Below, one piece after another: positions 34,280-45,111 of a stretch of DNA of 64,000 nt. This stretch comes from an uncultured Hungatella sp. (GTDB taxonomy: Bacteria > Bacillota > Clostridia > Lachnospirales > Lachnospiraceae). Location: contig CATLBR010000018.1 in NCBI GenBank assembly GCA_949879795.1, positions 1 through 64,000 of the forward strand, given 5' to 3'. The position numbers and the translations under genes are program-made. A model generated the notes under the pieces. It made no database searches, was not told where the DNA came from, and saw only the letters and a program-made list of their open reading frames with translations. Within the stretch, counting starts at the first letter, position 1; the number at the start of each line of letters is the position of its first letter.

Positions 34280-35395
34280 ATGTCATTGTATGTAGACGTG
34301 GAAAAGACTCTGGGGGCCTTTCGGCTCTCCACCAGGTTTGAGGCAGAGAATGAGGTTATGGGCATTCTGGGGGCTTCCGGCTGCGGTAAAAGCATGACGC
34401 TGAAGTGTATCGCGGGAATCATGAAACCGGACAGAGGAAAGATAGTTCTCGACGGGAGGACTCTGTTTGACTCGGAAAAAAACATTGACCTTCCGCCGCA
34501 GAAACGTCATGTGGGACTTCTGTTTCAAAACTATGCCCTGTTTCCCAATATGACGGTGGATAAAAATTTGATGACTGGACTCAGGAGTGCAAACCTGGAC
34601 AAAAGGAAAGCGAAAGAAGCCGTGGTCGAGATGACTAAGAGGTTTTACCTCACAGGGCTGGAAAAGCACCGGCCTTCCCAGTTGTCAGGAGGGCAGCAGC
34701 AGAGAACCGCCCTGGCCAGAATTCTCCTGACGAGACCGAGGCTGCTTATGCTGGACGAGCCTTTTTCAGCCCTGGACGAATATCTTCGCTGGAAGGTGGA
34801 GATGGAACTGATGGATATTTTAAAAGAGTTCGGGGTGACTACTTTGTTTGTGTCTCACAGCCGAGACGAGATATACCGTATCTGTCAGAGGGCATGTGTC
34901 ATGGATCAAGGTAGATCCACGCCGGTGGTTCCGGTGAAAACCATGTTTGAAGAGCCGGGGACAATGGCCGCCTGTATGTTGTCCGGCTGTAAAAACTACT
35001 CGGCTGCTTCGCGGATTTCCGATGAAGACGGACAGGAGACAGAAAGCACATGGATCTATGCAGGAGACTGGGGCGTGAAACTGGACTGCGGCCGCCAGGT
35101 GCCGGAGGATACGGCTTATGTGGGGGTGAGGAGCCACTATATCCATATATTTTCGGAGGAGGAATCCAAGAGAGTCAATGTGATGGAGTGCAGAATCTGC
35201 CGGATCGTGGAGGATGTGTTTAACATGGTGGTGATGGTGAGTTCTGTGAAAGCTCCCTCACACTCCTCCAATCCCCAGCTGCGGCTGGAGATGCCAAAGG
35301 AGCGGTGGGAGGCTTATGCCAGGCAGGGACGACACAAGGTGGGAGACAAGATCCGTATATGGATAGATCCTCATGACCTGCTGGTTCTCAGATAG
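34280..35395 (+). CDS. Molybdate/sulfate-type ABC transporter ATP-binding protein (ModC-like)
   Basis: GASGCGKSMTLKCIAG, LSGGQQQRTALARILL, LMLDEPFSALD. Confidence 0.9.
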   Translation: MSLYVDVEKTLGAFRLSTRFEAENEVMGILGASGCGKSMTLKCIAGIMKPDRGKIVLDGRTLFDSEKNIDLPPQKRHVGLLFQNYALFPNMTVDKNLMTGLRSANLDKRKAKEAVVEMTKRFYLTGLEKHRPSQLSGGQQQRTALARILLTRPRLLMLDEPFSALDEYLRWKVEMELMDILKEFGVTTLFVSHSRDEIYRICQRACVMDQGRSTPVVPVKTMFEEPGTMAACMLSGCKNYSAASRISDEDGQETESTWIYAGDWGVKLDCGRQVPEDTAYVGVRSHYIHIFSEEESKRVNVMECRICRIVEDVFNMVVMVSSVKAPSHSSNPQLRLEMPKERWEAYARQGRHKVGDKIRIWIDPHDLLVLR

Positions 35396-36391
35396 CTAAA
35401 GAGACACGGCCCAGAGAGGGCCGCCGCTGTCATAACTGTGCTTCAGCTCATCCATCAAAAGCTGCAGATCCCACTCCTTGGTGCTGTTTTCATAGCTGGC
35501 AGGGTCCGCGATGTATACGTTGCCGTTGTCGCAGAGCTGGGCAATGATGATGAAATGGCCGTTCTGTGTCAGACTTCCCTTTCCCATAAGGGCTACCAGG
35601 ATGCGGCCGCTGTCCAGAAGCTCCGACACATGTTCAGGAGTGCGCTCCGTGACGCTCTCTACCTGGAGTCCGAAGGCGGAGAGACTGCCGGGGATGAGGC
35701 CGTGGTAGGAACCGCCCTGGCGGGCGTAATACCCATTGGCGGCAGACCAGTCGGCCATTTCTACCGGACTCACAGGCTGGGAGGAAAAGCTGTTGATGAT
35801 CATGGCCACACATACAGGTCCGCAGCCGTACTTGCTTATACGGTCCTCGCCCCCGTAGAGATACTCTTTCCATCGGATATCTCCCTGATTATAGTAGAAG
35901 AGAGGTCCCATGGCAGAGTCCAGCATGCAGGAGTATACAGTGTCCTGAGGAGGAAAGACCGTCTCAGCGGTCATATCGGAGATGTCGCCCAGCTCATCGG
36001 TCCGGGTCATCTGAGATATTTCCGTGGTTTCCTGGGAACTCTCCTCGTCGGGACCGGAAGCCAAGGTCTCTCCGGTGGTTTCCCGGTCGGGAAAAGAAGA
36101 GGCCTCTGTCTCTGGTTCTCGTATTTTGGCTATGTGCTGGACCACACTGTCATAGAGGCCAGCGGCGGCCAGGTGGATATCCTCTGCCGAGAAAGGGTGA
36201 AAATACATCAGCAGGCTGACGGACAAGGCTGTGGCGGCAGCCAGAATTCCTCCTGTGATCAGAACTTCCGCCGTGATTTTTTTCTGTTTGTGACGTGACG
36301 GCTGAGGCTGTCTGCCGGGAGGCGGAAGGATGTTAGAGCCTGACGGAGAGCTGCCTTTTTTTTGCGGGGATCGGTTTGTCTTAGGGGACAT
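35396..36391 (-). CDS. Membrane-anchored C39-like cysteine peptidase
   Basis: TM segment near N-terminus; YYNQGDIRWKEYLYGGEDRISKYGCGPVCVAMIINSF...NGHFIII. Confidence 0.85.
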   Translation of the reverse strand: MSPKTNRSPQKKGSSPSGSNILPPPGRQPQPSRHKQKKITAEVLITGGILAAATALSVSLLMYFHPFSAEDIHLAAAGLYDSVVQHIAKIREPETEASSFPDRETTGETLASGPDEESSQETTEISQMTRTDELGDISDMTAETVFPPQDTVYSCMLDSAMGPLFYYNQGDIRWKEYLYGGEDRISKYGCGPVCVAMIINSFSSQPVSPVEMADWSAANGYYARQGGSYHGLIPGSLSAFGLQVESVTERTPEHVSELLDSGRILVALMGKGSLTQNGHFIIIAQLCDNGNVYIADPASYENSTKEWDLQLLMDELKHSYDSGGPLWAVSL

Positions 36392-36416
36392 GTATCATCA
36401 CTCCAAATTTCTTCTG

Positions 36417-37472
36417 TTATCCCTTGGCCAGACGTGCCATAACTACCTGAGGAATGTTGCTCAGGGCGGCCTGCTGACATACGGCTCCTATCTTGAACGC
36501 CTCCATGGGCATTCCATAAACTACACAGGAATCCCGATCCTGGCCGATGGTGTACGCACCGGCTTTTCTCATGCGCATCATACCTGCGGCGCCGTCGGCC
36601 CCCATGCCCGTGAGGATCACGCCGATAGCGCGGTTTTTTACATTGGCGGCTACGGAGTCAAACAGAACATCTACAGAAGGTTTATGGCCGCTGACCTTTG
36701 CCTCTTCCGTGCAGCTGACACTGTAGCCGGTTCCCATGCGAACCACACGCATCTGCAGGCCGCCGGGAGCCAGAAGGATCAGTCCGGGACGCACTTTGTC
36801 TCCGTGCGCCGCTTCCTTCACCTCCAGCTTGCAGATGCGGTTGAGACGTTCTGCGTACATGGCGGTAAATCCCGGGGGCATATGCTGGGTGATGACAATT
36901 CCCGGCATCTTTGCGGGAAACTGACGAACCACCTCCAAAATAGCCTCGGTTCCGCCGGTGGAGGCGCCGATGGCGATAAGGTCGATAGAAGAATTGCCGG
37001 TTATAGGTGAAAAGCCTGCCCGTGACATGGAAGAGACGGTCCTTGGAGCGGAAACAGGAGCTGTAGGGGTCTGCGGAGAAAGCCGGACGCGGGCGTTCTT
37101 GCCTATGGCGAGTTTGGCCATAAGATTCCTGAGAAAAGAATCTCTCTGTCCTTCCTCAGGCTTGCGTACAAAGTCTACAGCCCCCGCGGCAAGTGCGTCA
37201 AAGACTCTCATGTTGAGGGAAGATACCAGTATGACAGGGACAGGGTGAGAGGGAAGAACCTCTTTTAGAAACTCCAAGCCCGTCATGCCGGGCATCTCAA
37301 TGTCCAGGGTCATAATATCCGGCTTCAGCAGGGGGAGCTTGTTCTTTGCGTCAAGGGCGTTGACGGCATAACCCACCACCTCAAAGCGGGGGTCTGCCGA
37401 CAAACTTTTAACCAGCCAGGTTCGGAATACGAGAGAATCGTCCACTACCATGACACGAATTTTTTGCTGCAT
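36417..37472 (-). CDS. cheB: Chemotaxis response regulator protein-glutamate methylesterase CheB
   Basis: REC domain VMVVDDS...DIEMPGMTGLEFL and IGASTGGTEAI, TQHMP, GMGADGAAGM. Confidence 0.96.
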   Translation of the reverse strand: MQQKIRVMVVDDSLVFRTWLVKSLSADPRFEVVGYAVNALDAKNKLPLLKPDIMTLDIEMPGMTGLEFLKEVLPSHPVPVILVSSLNMRVFDALAAGAVDFVRKPEEGQRDSFLRNLMAKLAIGKNARVRLSPQTPTAPVSAPRTVSSMSRAGFSPITGNSSIDLIAIGASTGGTEAILEVVRQFPAKMPGIVITQHMPPGFTAMYAERLNRICKLEVKEAAHGDKVRPGLILLAPGGLQMRVVRMGTGYSVSCTEEAKVSGHKPSVDVLFDSVAANVKNRAIGVILTGMGADGAAGMMRMRKAGAYTIGQDRDSCVVYGMPMEAFKIGAVCQQAALSNIPQVVMARLAKG

Positions 37473-37518
37473 AATCTAACCTTCTTTCTTTCCCGGCAAC
37501 CGCTGTTTGAAGTCGGTG

Positions 37519-38337
37519 TTAAGCCTGTTTTTTTCTGTAAATGGCCGGCTGAATATAATCATAAGGGCAGGTGGCCTTGGTGAGTCCCTCGGAGTGGCCG
37601 ATGAAAAGATGGCCGCCGGGGACGGTGGCATTGTAAAAACGGCGGACCAGAGCGTCTTTGGTGTCCTGATCAAAATAAATCATCACATTTCTGCAGAAAA
37701 TCAAATCAAATTTCCTTTTGAACTGGATGGGATCCATCAGGTTGAAGGGCCGGAAAATAACATTCTGTTTGATAGCGGGGGAGACGGTATAGCCTCCCTC
37801 AGGCTTTCTGACAAAATACTTCTGTTTCCAGGTGGCAGGGAGAGAGGAAAGACTCTCGTCATTGTAAGATGCTGTTATGGCTGTGTTCAGAATCTTCTGA
37901 GAGATGTCCGTAGCCAGCACTCTGGTGTCCCACTGAGAGGCTTTAGCACCAAAATACTCTTTGAGATACATGGAAATGGTGTAGGGTTCTTCTCCGGAAG
38001 AACAGCCTGCGCTCCAGATACAGAGAACCTTATCCCTTGCATGCTTTTTCTCCAGTTCCGGGAGAACCACATCCCACAGATATTTAAAATGAGCCTCCTC
38101 CCGGAGGAAATATGTATAGTTGGTGGTAAGCTTATTCAGCATGGCAGTAACCATATCCGGATCCCGGCCGGTTATGATATCATCCACATAAGAGGTAAAA
38201 TCTTTGTAACCCTGGGAAGCAAGAGTGTGGGAGAGACGGCTTACAATAAGCTGTTTTTTCTTGCTCAGGTCAATCCCGTAATGTTGTTTGATATAGGTAT
38301 AAAGACGATGAAAATCGTTATCTGTCAGTGTCAGCAT
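37519..38337 (-). CDS. cheR: Chemotaxis methyltransferase CheR
   Basis: WSAGCSSGEEPYTISM, FDLIFCRNVMIYFD. Confidence 0.96.
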   Translation of the reverse strand: MLTLTDNDFHRLYTYIKQHYGIDLSKKKQLIVSRLSHTLASQGYKDFTSYVDDIITGRDPDMVTAMLNKLTTNYTYFLREEAHFKYLWDVVLPELEKKHARDKVLCIWSAGCSSGEEPYTISMYLKEYFGAKASQWDTRVLATDISQKILNTAITASYNDESLSSLPATWKQKYFVRKPEGGYTVSPAIKQNVIFRPFNLMDPIQFKRKFDLIFCRNVMIYFDQDTKDALVRRFYNATVPGGHLFIGHSEGLTKATCPYDYIQPAIYRKKQA

Positions 38338-38496
38338 GGTAATCCCCCCTGTTTCTTAAAATGTTGCGATATACAGTGATTGGGCAGCCTTAAGACTGCC
38401 CAACAGATTACGAAGTATCCAGTAAAACGCGCCAACGGCGCGTTTTTACGGATCGGAAGCAGCCGGCCGGTGTGTCGGCGACGGATTTTGCGAAAT

Positions 38497-38979
38497 TTAC
38501 TGAGGAGTAGAAAGCGCCTGACAGTCGATGGACATAAAAACGCTTCCATCTTCCATAGTCACCATTCCGTTGAGAAGTTTCTGCTGACGCTTGAGGGGAA
38601 TGGGGCGCACGTTCTTCAGATCGATATCGATGACCTGGCGGACAGAGTCCACAACGATTCCAAGGGAAACGGAATCGATATCCAGGACGATAATGCAGGT
38701 CTTTTCAGGACCGTCCGGGTCGTACTTGCCCATAAGCTGCTGGATATCCACCACAGGGAGGATCTGACCTCTCAGATTGATGATGCCTTTAATGTAGGAG
38801 GGCATCAGAGGCAGAGTCGTTATAGTGTGGTTGTTGATGATCTCTATTACATAGTTGGTACTGATATACAGGACAAGATCTCCGGATTCAAAGGTGAGAC
38901 AGCGCTCTATGGTGGAGACCTCCTCCGTATCCGTCTCGGGCATCTCCTGAAGATCTTGAGTGTTTAACTGTTCAGACAT
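38497..38979 (-). CDS. cheW: Chemotaxis coupling protein CheW
   Basis: YIKGIINLRGQILPVVDIQQLMG. Confidence 0.93.
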   Translation of the reverse strand: MSEQLNTQDLQEMPETDTEEVSTIERCLTFESGDLVLYISTNYVIEIINNHTITTLPLMPSYIKGIINLRGQILPVVDIQQLMGKYDPDGPEKTCIIVLDIDSVSLGIVVDSVRQVIDIDLKNVRPIPLKRQQKLLNGMVTMEDGSVFMSIDCQALSTPQ

Positions 38980-38994
38980 GATAGTTCCTCCCCT

Positions 38995-41094
38995 CTACTG
39001 TGAATTCTCAAGAGCCGCCGAATACAGACTCTGAATATCAAGAATGATGCTGATATTGCCGTCGCCAAGGATGGTACAGCCGGAACAGCCGAAATTCTTC
39101 AGTTCGAAAAAGTTCAAAAAGGCAGGGAACGGCTTCACAACAACCTGCTGTTCTCCCACAAGCTCATCGACAAACAGACAGAAGGAGCGGTCGCTGTTCT
39201 CAACCCACAGGAGAATTCCGTCTTCCAGATTGACAATATCCGTTTCGATATTGTAGAACTGGTGGAGACGAACCACGGGGTAGAAGCTGTCCATGCGCTC
39301 GATCATCTCGTTGCCGTTCTCATCCCGGATGATCTCTTCCGGCATGATCTTGAAAGACTGGCGAATGTTGGCGATGGGGATGGTAAAAATCGAGCGGCCT
39401 ACAGTCACCCTCATGCCGTCCACGATAGCCATGGTCAGCGGAATCTTCATGGTGAAGGTGGTGCCGTGCCCTTCTTCGCTGTTGAGGGACACCACGCCGC
39501 CTACGGCTTCCACATTCTTCTTGACTACATCCATGCCCACGCCGCGGCCGGAGAACTCCGTAACCTCCTGGTTGGTGGAAAAGCCCGGCAGCATGATAAG
39601 GCCCAGAGCCTCTTTTTTAGTATATTCGTTTTCCGGTTTGGTGAGAATCCCTTTCTCTCTGGCTTTGGCCAGGAGCTTGTCCGGATTCATGCCCTTGCCG
39701 TCGTCGGCGATGGTGATGACCACTTCACTGCTGGTGTGGGTGGCGGAGAGGACGATCTCGCCCTGGGTATTCTTGCCAGCGGCGATACGGTCCTGGACAT
39801 CATCTTCGATACCATGATCCATGGCGTTGCGGACCATATGCATGATGGGGTCCTGGATGCTGTCTACGATGGTCTTGTCCACTTCGGTGTCTTCTCCCAC
39901 GAGAGTGAGGCGCACGTCCTTGTTCAGTTTCTGCTTCATATCCCGGACGATACGGCTCATCTTCTGGAATACGCCGGAGATAGGCACCATCCTCAGAGAC
40001 ATGGCGATATCCTGCAAATCATCGGTGAGCTTGCGGAGCTGGCGGGCCGACTTCATGAAATTGTCGTAAGCGTCCCTGCTCAGCTGGTTCAGCTCCGGAG
40101 ACGAGGTGACCATGGACTCGGTGATGACGATCTCGCCCACGATGTTCTGCAGGCTGTCCAGCTTCATCAAATTGACGCTGATCAGGTTCTGTTTTACAGG
40201 GGCGTTCTGCGCAGGTTTGGGCTGAGCCGCAGGCTTTGGAGACGACTTGGAAACGGCCGGAGCCTCGGCAGGCGCAGCGGCCGGCTGGGCTTTCACGGGA
40301 GCGGGGGCTTCGGGCTCCGGTTCGGGCATGGAGGCCAGTTCATAGGAGCGGATGTGCCCCTGGGTTCTCAGAACGCCGGAAGCCTTGTTGGCTTCTTCCT
40401 CGGAACTGAAGGCCATGAAGAAGCCTTCTTCTATAATAGTAGCGGAGGTCTCGGAATTTGTCTCCATGTTCTCCGGATAATAGCGGAAATCGATGCCGCA
40501 TTCTTTTACGGCGTTGATGATCATGTAGGCCCGCAGATTCTCCATACCGATACCTTCTTCGAGAAACACATGAAGGAAACACACGGCCTCCTTGTCATCG
40601 GGAAGGGTGCCGGCGGCTGTGGGAGCGGCCGGAGAGGCAGCGGCCGGAGCCGGGGCGGGAGCGGCCGGCTCTTCCACGGCGGCACCGCTGATTTTTTTAA
40701 GAAAATTGTTGATCTCACCGGAAAAAGAATCCAGATCCGTGTCCAGAGCCTCGCCGGCTTCCACCTTCTCCACCTGTCCCCGCAGGAAATCTTCAGAGCG
40801 GAACATCAGATTGAAAAGTTCCTTTTTGTGCTGGGGATCCAGGGAATCGATACCCTTATCCCGGATATAGAAGAACAGATCTTCTATATGGTGGGCTATC
40901 TCAGCCAAGGAACCGAATTCCATCATGGCAGAAGAACCCTTGATGGTATGCATGATACGGAAAATCTCATTCACGTCATCCAGTGAAAAATCACCGATCT
41001 TTTCGTCAGCCACCAGCATCTCGTCCAATCGGTCCAAAAGGGAATTTGTCTCAAAAAGGTATGTGTCAAGCATACCCTCCATACCATTATCCAT
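38995..41094 (-). CDS. cheA: Chemotaxis histidine kinase CheA
   Basis: IMHTIKGSSAMM (HPt), MVRNAMDHGIED, GRGVGMDVVKKNVEAVGG, CheW-like C-terminus. Confidence 0.96.
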   Translation of the reverse strand: MDNGMEGMLDTYLFETNSLLDRLDEMLVADEKIGDFSLDDVNEIFRIMHTIKGSSAMMEFGSLAEIAHHIEDLFFYIRDKGIDSLDPQHKKELFNLMFRSEDFLRGQVEKVEAGEALDTDLDSFSGEINNFLKKISGAAVEEPAAPAPAPAAASPAAPTAAGTLPDDKEAVCFLHVFLEEGIGMENLRAYMIINAVKECGIDFRYYPENMETNSETSATIIEEGFFMAFSSEEEANKASGVLRTQGHIRSYELASMPEPEPEAPAPVKAQPAAAPAEAPAVSKSSPKPAAQPKPAQNAPVKQNLISVNLMKLDSLQNIVGEIVITESMVTSSPELNQLSRDAYDNFMKSARQLRKLTDDLQDIAMSLRMVPISGVFQKMSRIVRDMKQKLNKDVRLTLVGEDTEVDKTIVDSIQDPIMHMVRNAMDHGIEDDVQDRIAAGKNTQGEIVLSATHTSSEVVITIADDGKGMNPDKLLAKAREKGILTKPENEYTKKEALGLIMLPGFSTNQEVTEFSGRGVGMDVVKKNVEAVGGVVSLNSEEGHGTTFTMKIPLTMAIVDGMRVTVGRSIFTIPIANIRQSFKIMPEEIIRDENGNEMIERMDSFYPVVRLHQFYNIETDIVNLEDGILLWVENSDRSFCLFVDELVGEQQVVVKPFPAFLNFFELKNFGCSGCTILGDGNISIILDIQSLYSAALENSQ

Positions 41095-41489
41095 TCTATA
41101 CACCACCTATCCTTTTTTATTCTCGTGAGGGCGGCGGAGCCAAACCGAAGAAGCCTGGTTACCGCTGCTGTCCACGGGGTCGAACACCCCGGTCTTGTCC
41201 AGGGCATCTGACCGATAAGTCTGCAAAAATACGGCAGACCGCAACACACTATTGGTTTTATCGACGGAATTTAAAATTTATTAAGGGTTTTGAAAAAAAA
41301 TTACACAAAGGGGTTATTTTTTTTTGAAATCTGCCGATATATGCAGACAAAAATCAAAATTATAAGGAGAGGTGTTATAAAAAAATCAAAACCGTCGATG
41401 TACATGTAAGGAGTGCGTGACGGTACCCCCATCCGCTGGTCAGCCAGGAAGCAGGGGAGTTAAAAAGACTCAACAAGGAGGAGCAACAA

Positions 41490-43271
41490 ATGAAGAACCT
41501 AAAGGTCGGAAAAAAGTTTATAGTATCATTCGGGTCTATCCTGATACTGTTTCTGGTGTCCGTGGTGGTGGGAACCATTGGAATTGTCAGGGCGAAAGCC
41601 AGCTATCAGGACTTCTTTACTCACGATTATGAAGCAGTGTCCAGCATCTATGAGATACAGCTGAAGATGCAGGGAGCTCTGAAGGAGCTGATGCTGGCTG
41701 TGATGGAGGCAGATCCGGCCGAGACCGACAAGCGTGTAAACACGGTAACAGAGTATATGGATGCAGTCCGCGAGGAACTTTCGGACGTATATGCCACTTA
41801 TGACGGAGACGTGTCTCTGCTCAAAGAATTTGAAAACGGTCTGGATGCCAACAAAACCACAAGACTTCAGATTGTGGATTACGCCAAGCAGAATACTGAG
41901 GAGGGCAGCGCGGCAGCGCAGCAGATGGTTCTGACGGAGTATAATCCTCAGATAGAATCTTCTATAGAACTTTTGGAGAGGGCGTTTGTTCAGATAGGTA
42001 AGGAGAGCCAGGAGAGTTATGCAGAAGCCATGAAACTGCAGTCCGCGCTGATCGCGGTGACTGTAGCGGTTGCTGCGGTGGCGTTCCTCCTCACAGTGTT
42101 TATCGCTTTGAATCTGACAAGCAACATTCTGACTCCTGTAAAGAAGATCCAGGCTGCCATGAAAGAGGTGGCAAAAGGTACCCTCTCCGTGAATATCGAT
42201 TACAAGTCAGGGGACGAGTTCGGTGAGATGGCGGAAGAGATGAATACCATGACTGCCGGTCTCAGCAGGATTATCAAAGATATTGAAGTGATACTTACAG
42301 CCATGTCCGGAGGAGATTTTGCGGCCAAGTCTACGGACCGGAGCATGTATATAGGCGATTATCAGAAGATTCTTCATGCCATGAGAGGGATCAAGAGCAG
42401 CCTCAACACTACTATGACTACGCTGAATCAGTCTGCCAACCAGGTGGCCTCCGGATCAGATCAGGTGTCTTCCGGAGCTCAGGCTCTGTCTCAGGGCGCG
42501 ACGGAGCAGGCTTCTTCAGTAGAAGAGCTGGCTGCTTCAATCAACGATATTTCCACGCGTATCAACGAGAACGCCCAGGGAGCTCAGGAGGCAAGCAGAA
42601 AGTCGGTTATGGTCAGTGAGGTGGCGGGAGAAGGAAACCGCATGATGCAGGATATGCTGGCTGCTATGGCGGATATCAACGCATCCTCCGGGGAGATCGG
42701 AAAGATTATAAAGACTATCGAGGATATCGCTTTCCAGACCAACATCCTGGCTCTGAATGCGGCCGTTGAAGCTGCCAGGGCAGGAGCGGCAGGCAAGGGA
42801 TTCGCCGTGGTGGCAGATGAGGTGCGCAACTTGGCAAGCAAGTCCGCGGAGGCTTCCAAGAACACGGCAGTGCTTATCGAGAATTCTCTCACGGCAGTGG
42901 AGAACGGGAAGCGGATCGCCGACGAGACGGCCAAATCTTTGGAGCAGGTTATGACAGGTATTCAGGAGGCCACAGAGATGATGGATTCCATCGCCAGGGC
43001 TTCTCAGGAGCAGGCAGATGCCATCAGCCAGATCACCGTGGGCATTGATCAGATATCCAGCGTGGTACAGACCAACTCCGCGACTTCTCAGGAAAGCGCG
43101 GCAGCCAGCGAGGAGTTGTCCAGTCAGGCTCAGATCATGAAAGAACTGGTGAGACGGTTTAAACTGGAGGGCGATTCCGGTGCGGCGTCTGGGGTTTCAC
43201 AGTATGACTACTCTTCAGCAGACTCCCAGCCGGTTTCCTACGCATCATACGGAGATGACGGAAAGTATTGA
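41490..43271 (+). CDS. Methyl-accepting chemotaxis protein 1
   Basis: Two TMs, HAMP, signalling hairpin [42 protein letters not shown]. Confidence 0.95.
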   Translation: MKNLKVGKKFIVSFGSILILFLVSVVVGTIGIVRAKASYQDFFTHDYEAVSSIYEIQLKMQGALKELMLAVMEADPAETDKRVNTVTEYMDAVREELSDVYATYDGDVSLLKEFENGLDANKTTRLQIVDYAKQNTEEGSAAAQQMVLTEYNPQIESSIELLERAFVQIGKESQESYAEAMKLQSALIAVTVAVAAVAFLLTVFIALNLTSNILTPVKKIQAAMKEVAKGTLSVNIDYKSGDEFGEMAEEMNTMTAGLSRIIKDIEVILTAMSGGDFAAKSTDRSMYIGDYQKILHAMRGIKSSLNTTMTTLNQSANQVASGSDQVSSGAQALSQGATEQASSVEELAASINDISTRINENAQGAQEASRKSVMVSEVAGEGNRMMQDMLAAMADINASSGEIGKIIKTIEDIAFQTNILALNAAVEAARAGAAGKGFAVVADEVRNLASKSAEASKNTAVLIENSLTAVENGKRIADETAKSLEQVMTGIQEATEMMDSIARASQEQADAISQITVGIDQISSVVQTNSATSQESAAASEELSSQAQIMKELVRRFKLEGDSGAASGVSQYDYSSADSQPVSYASYGDDGKY

Positions 43272-43305
43272 TGATGACGGAACGGTTTTATTGACTACAA
43301 GTGTG

Positions 43306-43335
43306 ATGTACGGGGGCATATCTGTCTCCGTACAT
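43306..43335. terminator. Terminator-like hairpin after MCP1
   Basis: ATGTACGG...CCGTACAT. Confidence 0.45.
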
Positions 43336-43365
43336 TAGCGTTTGATTTTGATTAAGGAGAAAAGA

Positions 43366-45024
43366 ATGAGGCAGAGCATAAAACAACAGGTTATGATACG
43401 CATTGCCCTGATATTTGCGTGTGTGATTATCAGCGGAATAGCGACAATAGGCGGTATGAGGAAGGTGAGAGTTTACAGCAGGTCCACAGAGCAGGCCACC
43501 GAGATCAATGATCTGGTTCTGGTGGCGGAGAAAGCCCACTACAGCTGGGTGGAAAATCTGTGTTCCGCGGTCGCCCTGGGTACGGAATTTACGGGGAGTA
43601 TGGATTACAAAACCTGTGTGCTGGGAAACTGGCTGTACAATTCGGATCTGTCAGCTATCGAGAACAGCGAGATTCTCCGGCTTATGGAGGAGATGAAGCC
43701 TATTCACCAGGCTATCCACGAATCTGCCAGGACCATTCTGGATATGAATGAGACGGATCCGGAGCAGGCCCGGCAGATGTATCTGGAAGTGACCAAGGCC
43801 AGTGTGGTCAAGCTGGTGGGGCTTTTGGATCAGGTATCGGCAATCACCGAGAAACAGGTGGCAGACAGCCAGTCCGGGCTGTTTGACTGGGTTTACAGGA
43901 CAGAGGTGATCTCTTTTGTCACCGTCGTCGTGATTCTTGTGGTGAGTATCCTCCTCTTTATTTATGTGATGAAGCGGATTGTGAATCCGGTTCAGGTGAT
44001 TACAGGGGCCAGCAGAAATCTGGCGGAGGGAAAACTTGACTTCCAGATTGATGTGGCCGATAACAACGAGATCGGGGAACTGGCCGACACTCTGAACACT
44101 TCTGTAAAGAATTTGAAGATGTACATTTCCGATATCACCAAGGTACTCCAGGGTCTTGCGGCTGGGAATCTTGCCAGTGAGAGCGAGATTGATTATATAG
44201 GTGATTTCGTCCAGATCCAGAAAGCTATCGAGACTATCTGCCGTGAGCAGAGCGGTATCATGGAGCAGATTCATGCGTCTGCCAGCCAAGTGGATTCAGG
44301 GGCCAACCAGGTGGCTATGGGAGCGCAGTCTCTGGCTCAGGGTTCTACGGAGCAGGCGTCGGAAGTGGACAATCTGATGCACATGATCGAGCAGGTTACA
44401 CAGCAGATCAACAACAACGCCGAGAGCGCCGCTATAACTACCTCGGAGGCCGATAAAGTGGGAGAGCAGATTCACATCTGCAACGGACAGATGCAGGAGA
44501 TGGCAGAGGCTATGCGGCAGATCAGCGCCTGCTCCGGGGAGATTCAGCATATTATCAAGACGATCGACGATATCGCGTTCCAGACCAATATTCTGGCGCT
44601 GAACGCCGCGGTGGAGGCTGCGAGGGCAGGAAGCGCAGGCAAGGGCTTTGCCGTGGTGGCGGACGAGGTGAGAAATCTGGCCGCCAAGAGTGCGGATGCG
44701 GTGAAAGATACAACGGAACTTATCGAGAAGACACTCCACATGGTAGATAGCGGATCCAGGCTTACAGGTGTGACTCAGGAGTCACTCAACTCCGTGGTGG
44801 CCGGTGCCGGTGTGGTGACCAGCCAGATCAAAGTAATCTCCGATGCCTCACAAGAGCAGGAGATAGCTATCAACCGCATAAAAGACAGCATTACTCAGAT
44901 TTCCACGGTGATTCAGTCAAACTCCGCCACATCGGAGGAGAGCGCTGCGGCCAGCGAGGAGCTGGCAGGTCAGGCACAGATGCTGAAGTCATTGATAGGA
45001 AAGTTCCAGCTGAGAAAGCACTGA
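43366..45024 (+). CDS. Methyl-accepting chemotaxis protein 2 with CZB-like sensor region
   Basis: [11 protein letters not shown]...[13 protein letters not shown]...[12 protein letters not shown] between TM1 and TM2; conserved MCP signalling domain. Confidence 0.93.
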   Translation: MRQSIKQQVMIRIALIFACVIISGIATIGGMRKVRVYSRSTEQATEINDLVLVAEKAHYSWVENLCSAVALGTEFTGSMDYKTCVLGNWLYNSDLSAIENSEILRLMEEMKPIHQAIHESARTILDMNETDPEQARQMYLEVTKASVVKLVGLLDQVSAITEKQVADSQSGLFDWVYRTEVISFVTVVVILVVSILLFIYVMKRIVNPVQVITGASRNLAEGKLDFQIDVADNNEIGELADTLNTSVKNLKMYISDITKVLQGLAAGNLASESEIDYIGDFVQIQKAIETICREQSGIMEQIHASASQVDSGANQVAMGAQSLAQGSTEQASEVDNLMHMIEQVTQQINNNAESAAITTSEADKVGEQIHICNGQMQEMAEAMRQISACSGEIQHIIKTIDDIAFQTNILALNAAVEAARAGSAGKGFAVVADEVRNLAAKSADAVKDTTELIEKTLHMVDSGSRLTGVTQESLNSVVAGAGVVTSQIKVISDASQEQEIAINRIKDSITQISTVIQSNSATSEESAAASEELAGQAQMLKSLIGKFQLRKH

Positions 45025-45111
45025 AGTTAGGCTTGGACCGTTCCCGCTTTGATGAGTTTCCGGAGCGGGATTGGCAGATAAGCTGCAAAAAGGCAATGGA
45101 GGAAAAATGAT

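Noticed and set aside
35438-36298. 286-aa plus-strand ORF antisense to the C39 peptidase
   Set aside because: The minus-strand peptidase has clear catalytic motifs; the plus frame has none.
37507-38379. 290-aa plus-strand ORF antisense to cheR
   Set aside because: CheR is unambiguous on the minus strand.
39262-40986. 574-aa plus-strand ORF antisense to cheA
   Set aside because: His/Gly/Asp-rich product with no recognisable fold; explained by codon bias of cheA on the other strand.
41380-41489. Possible c-di-GMP riboswitch before MCP1
   Set aside because: A CCCC...GGGG structure is present but the conserved GEMM core sequence was not found.
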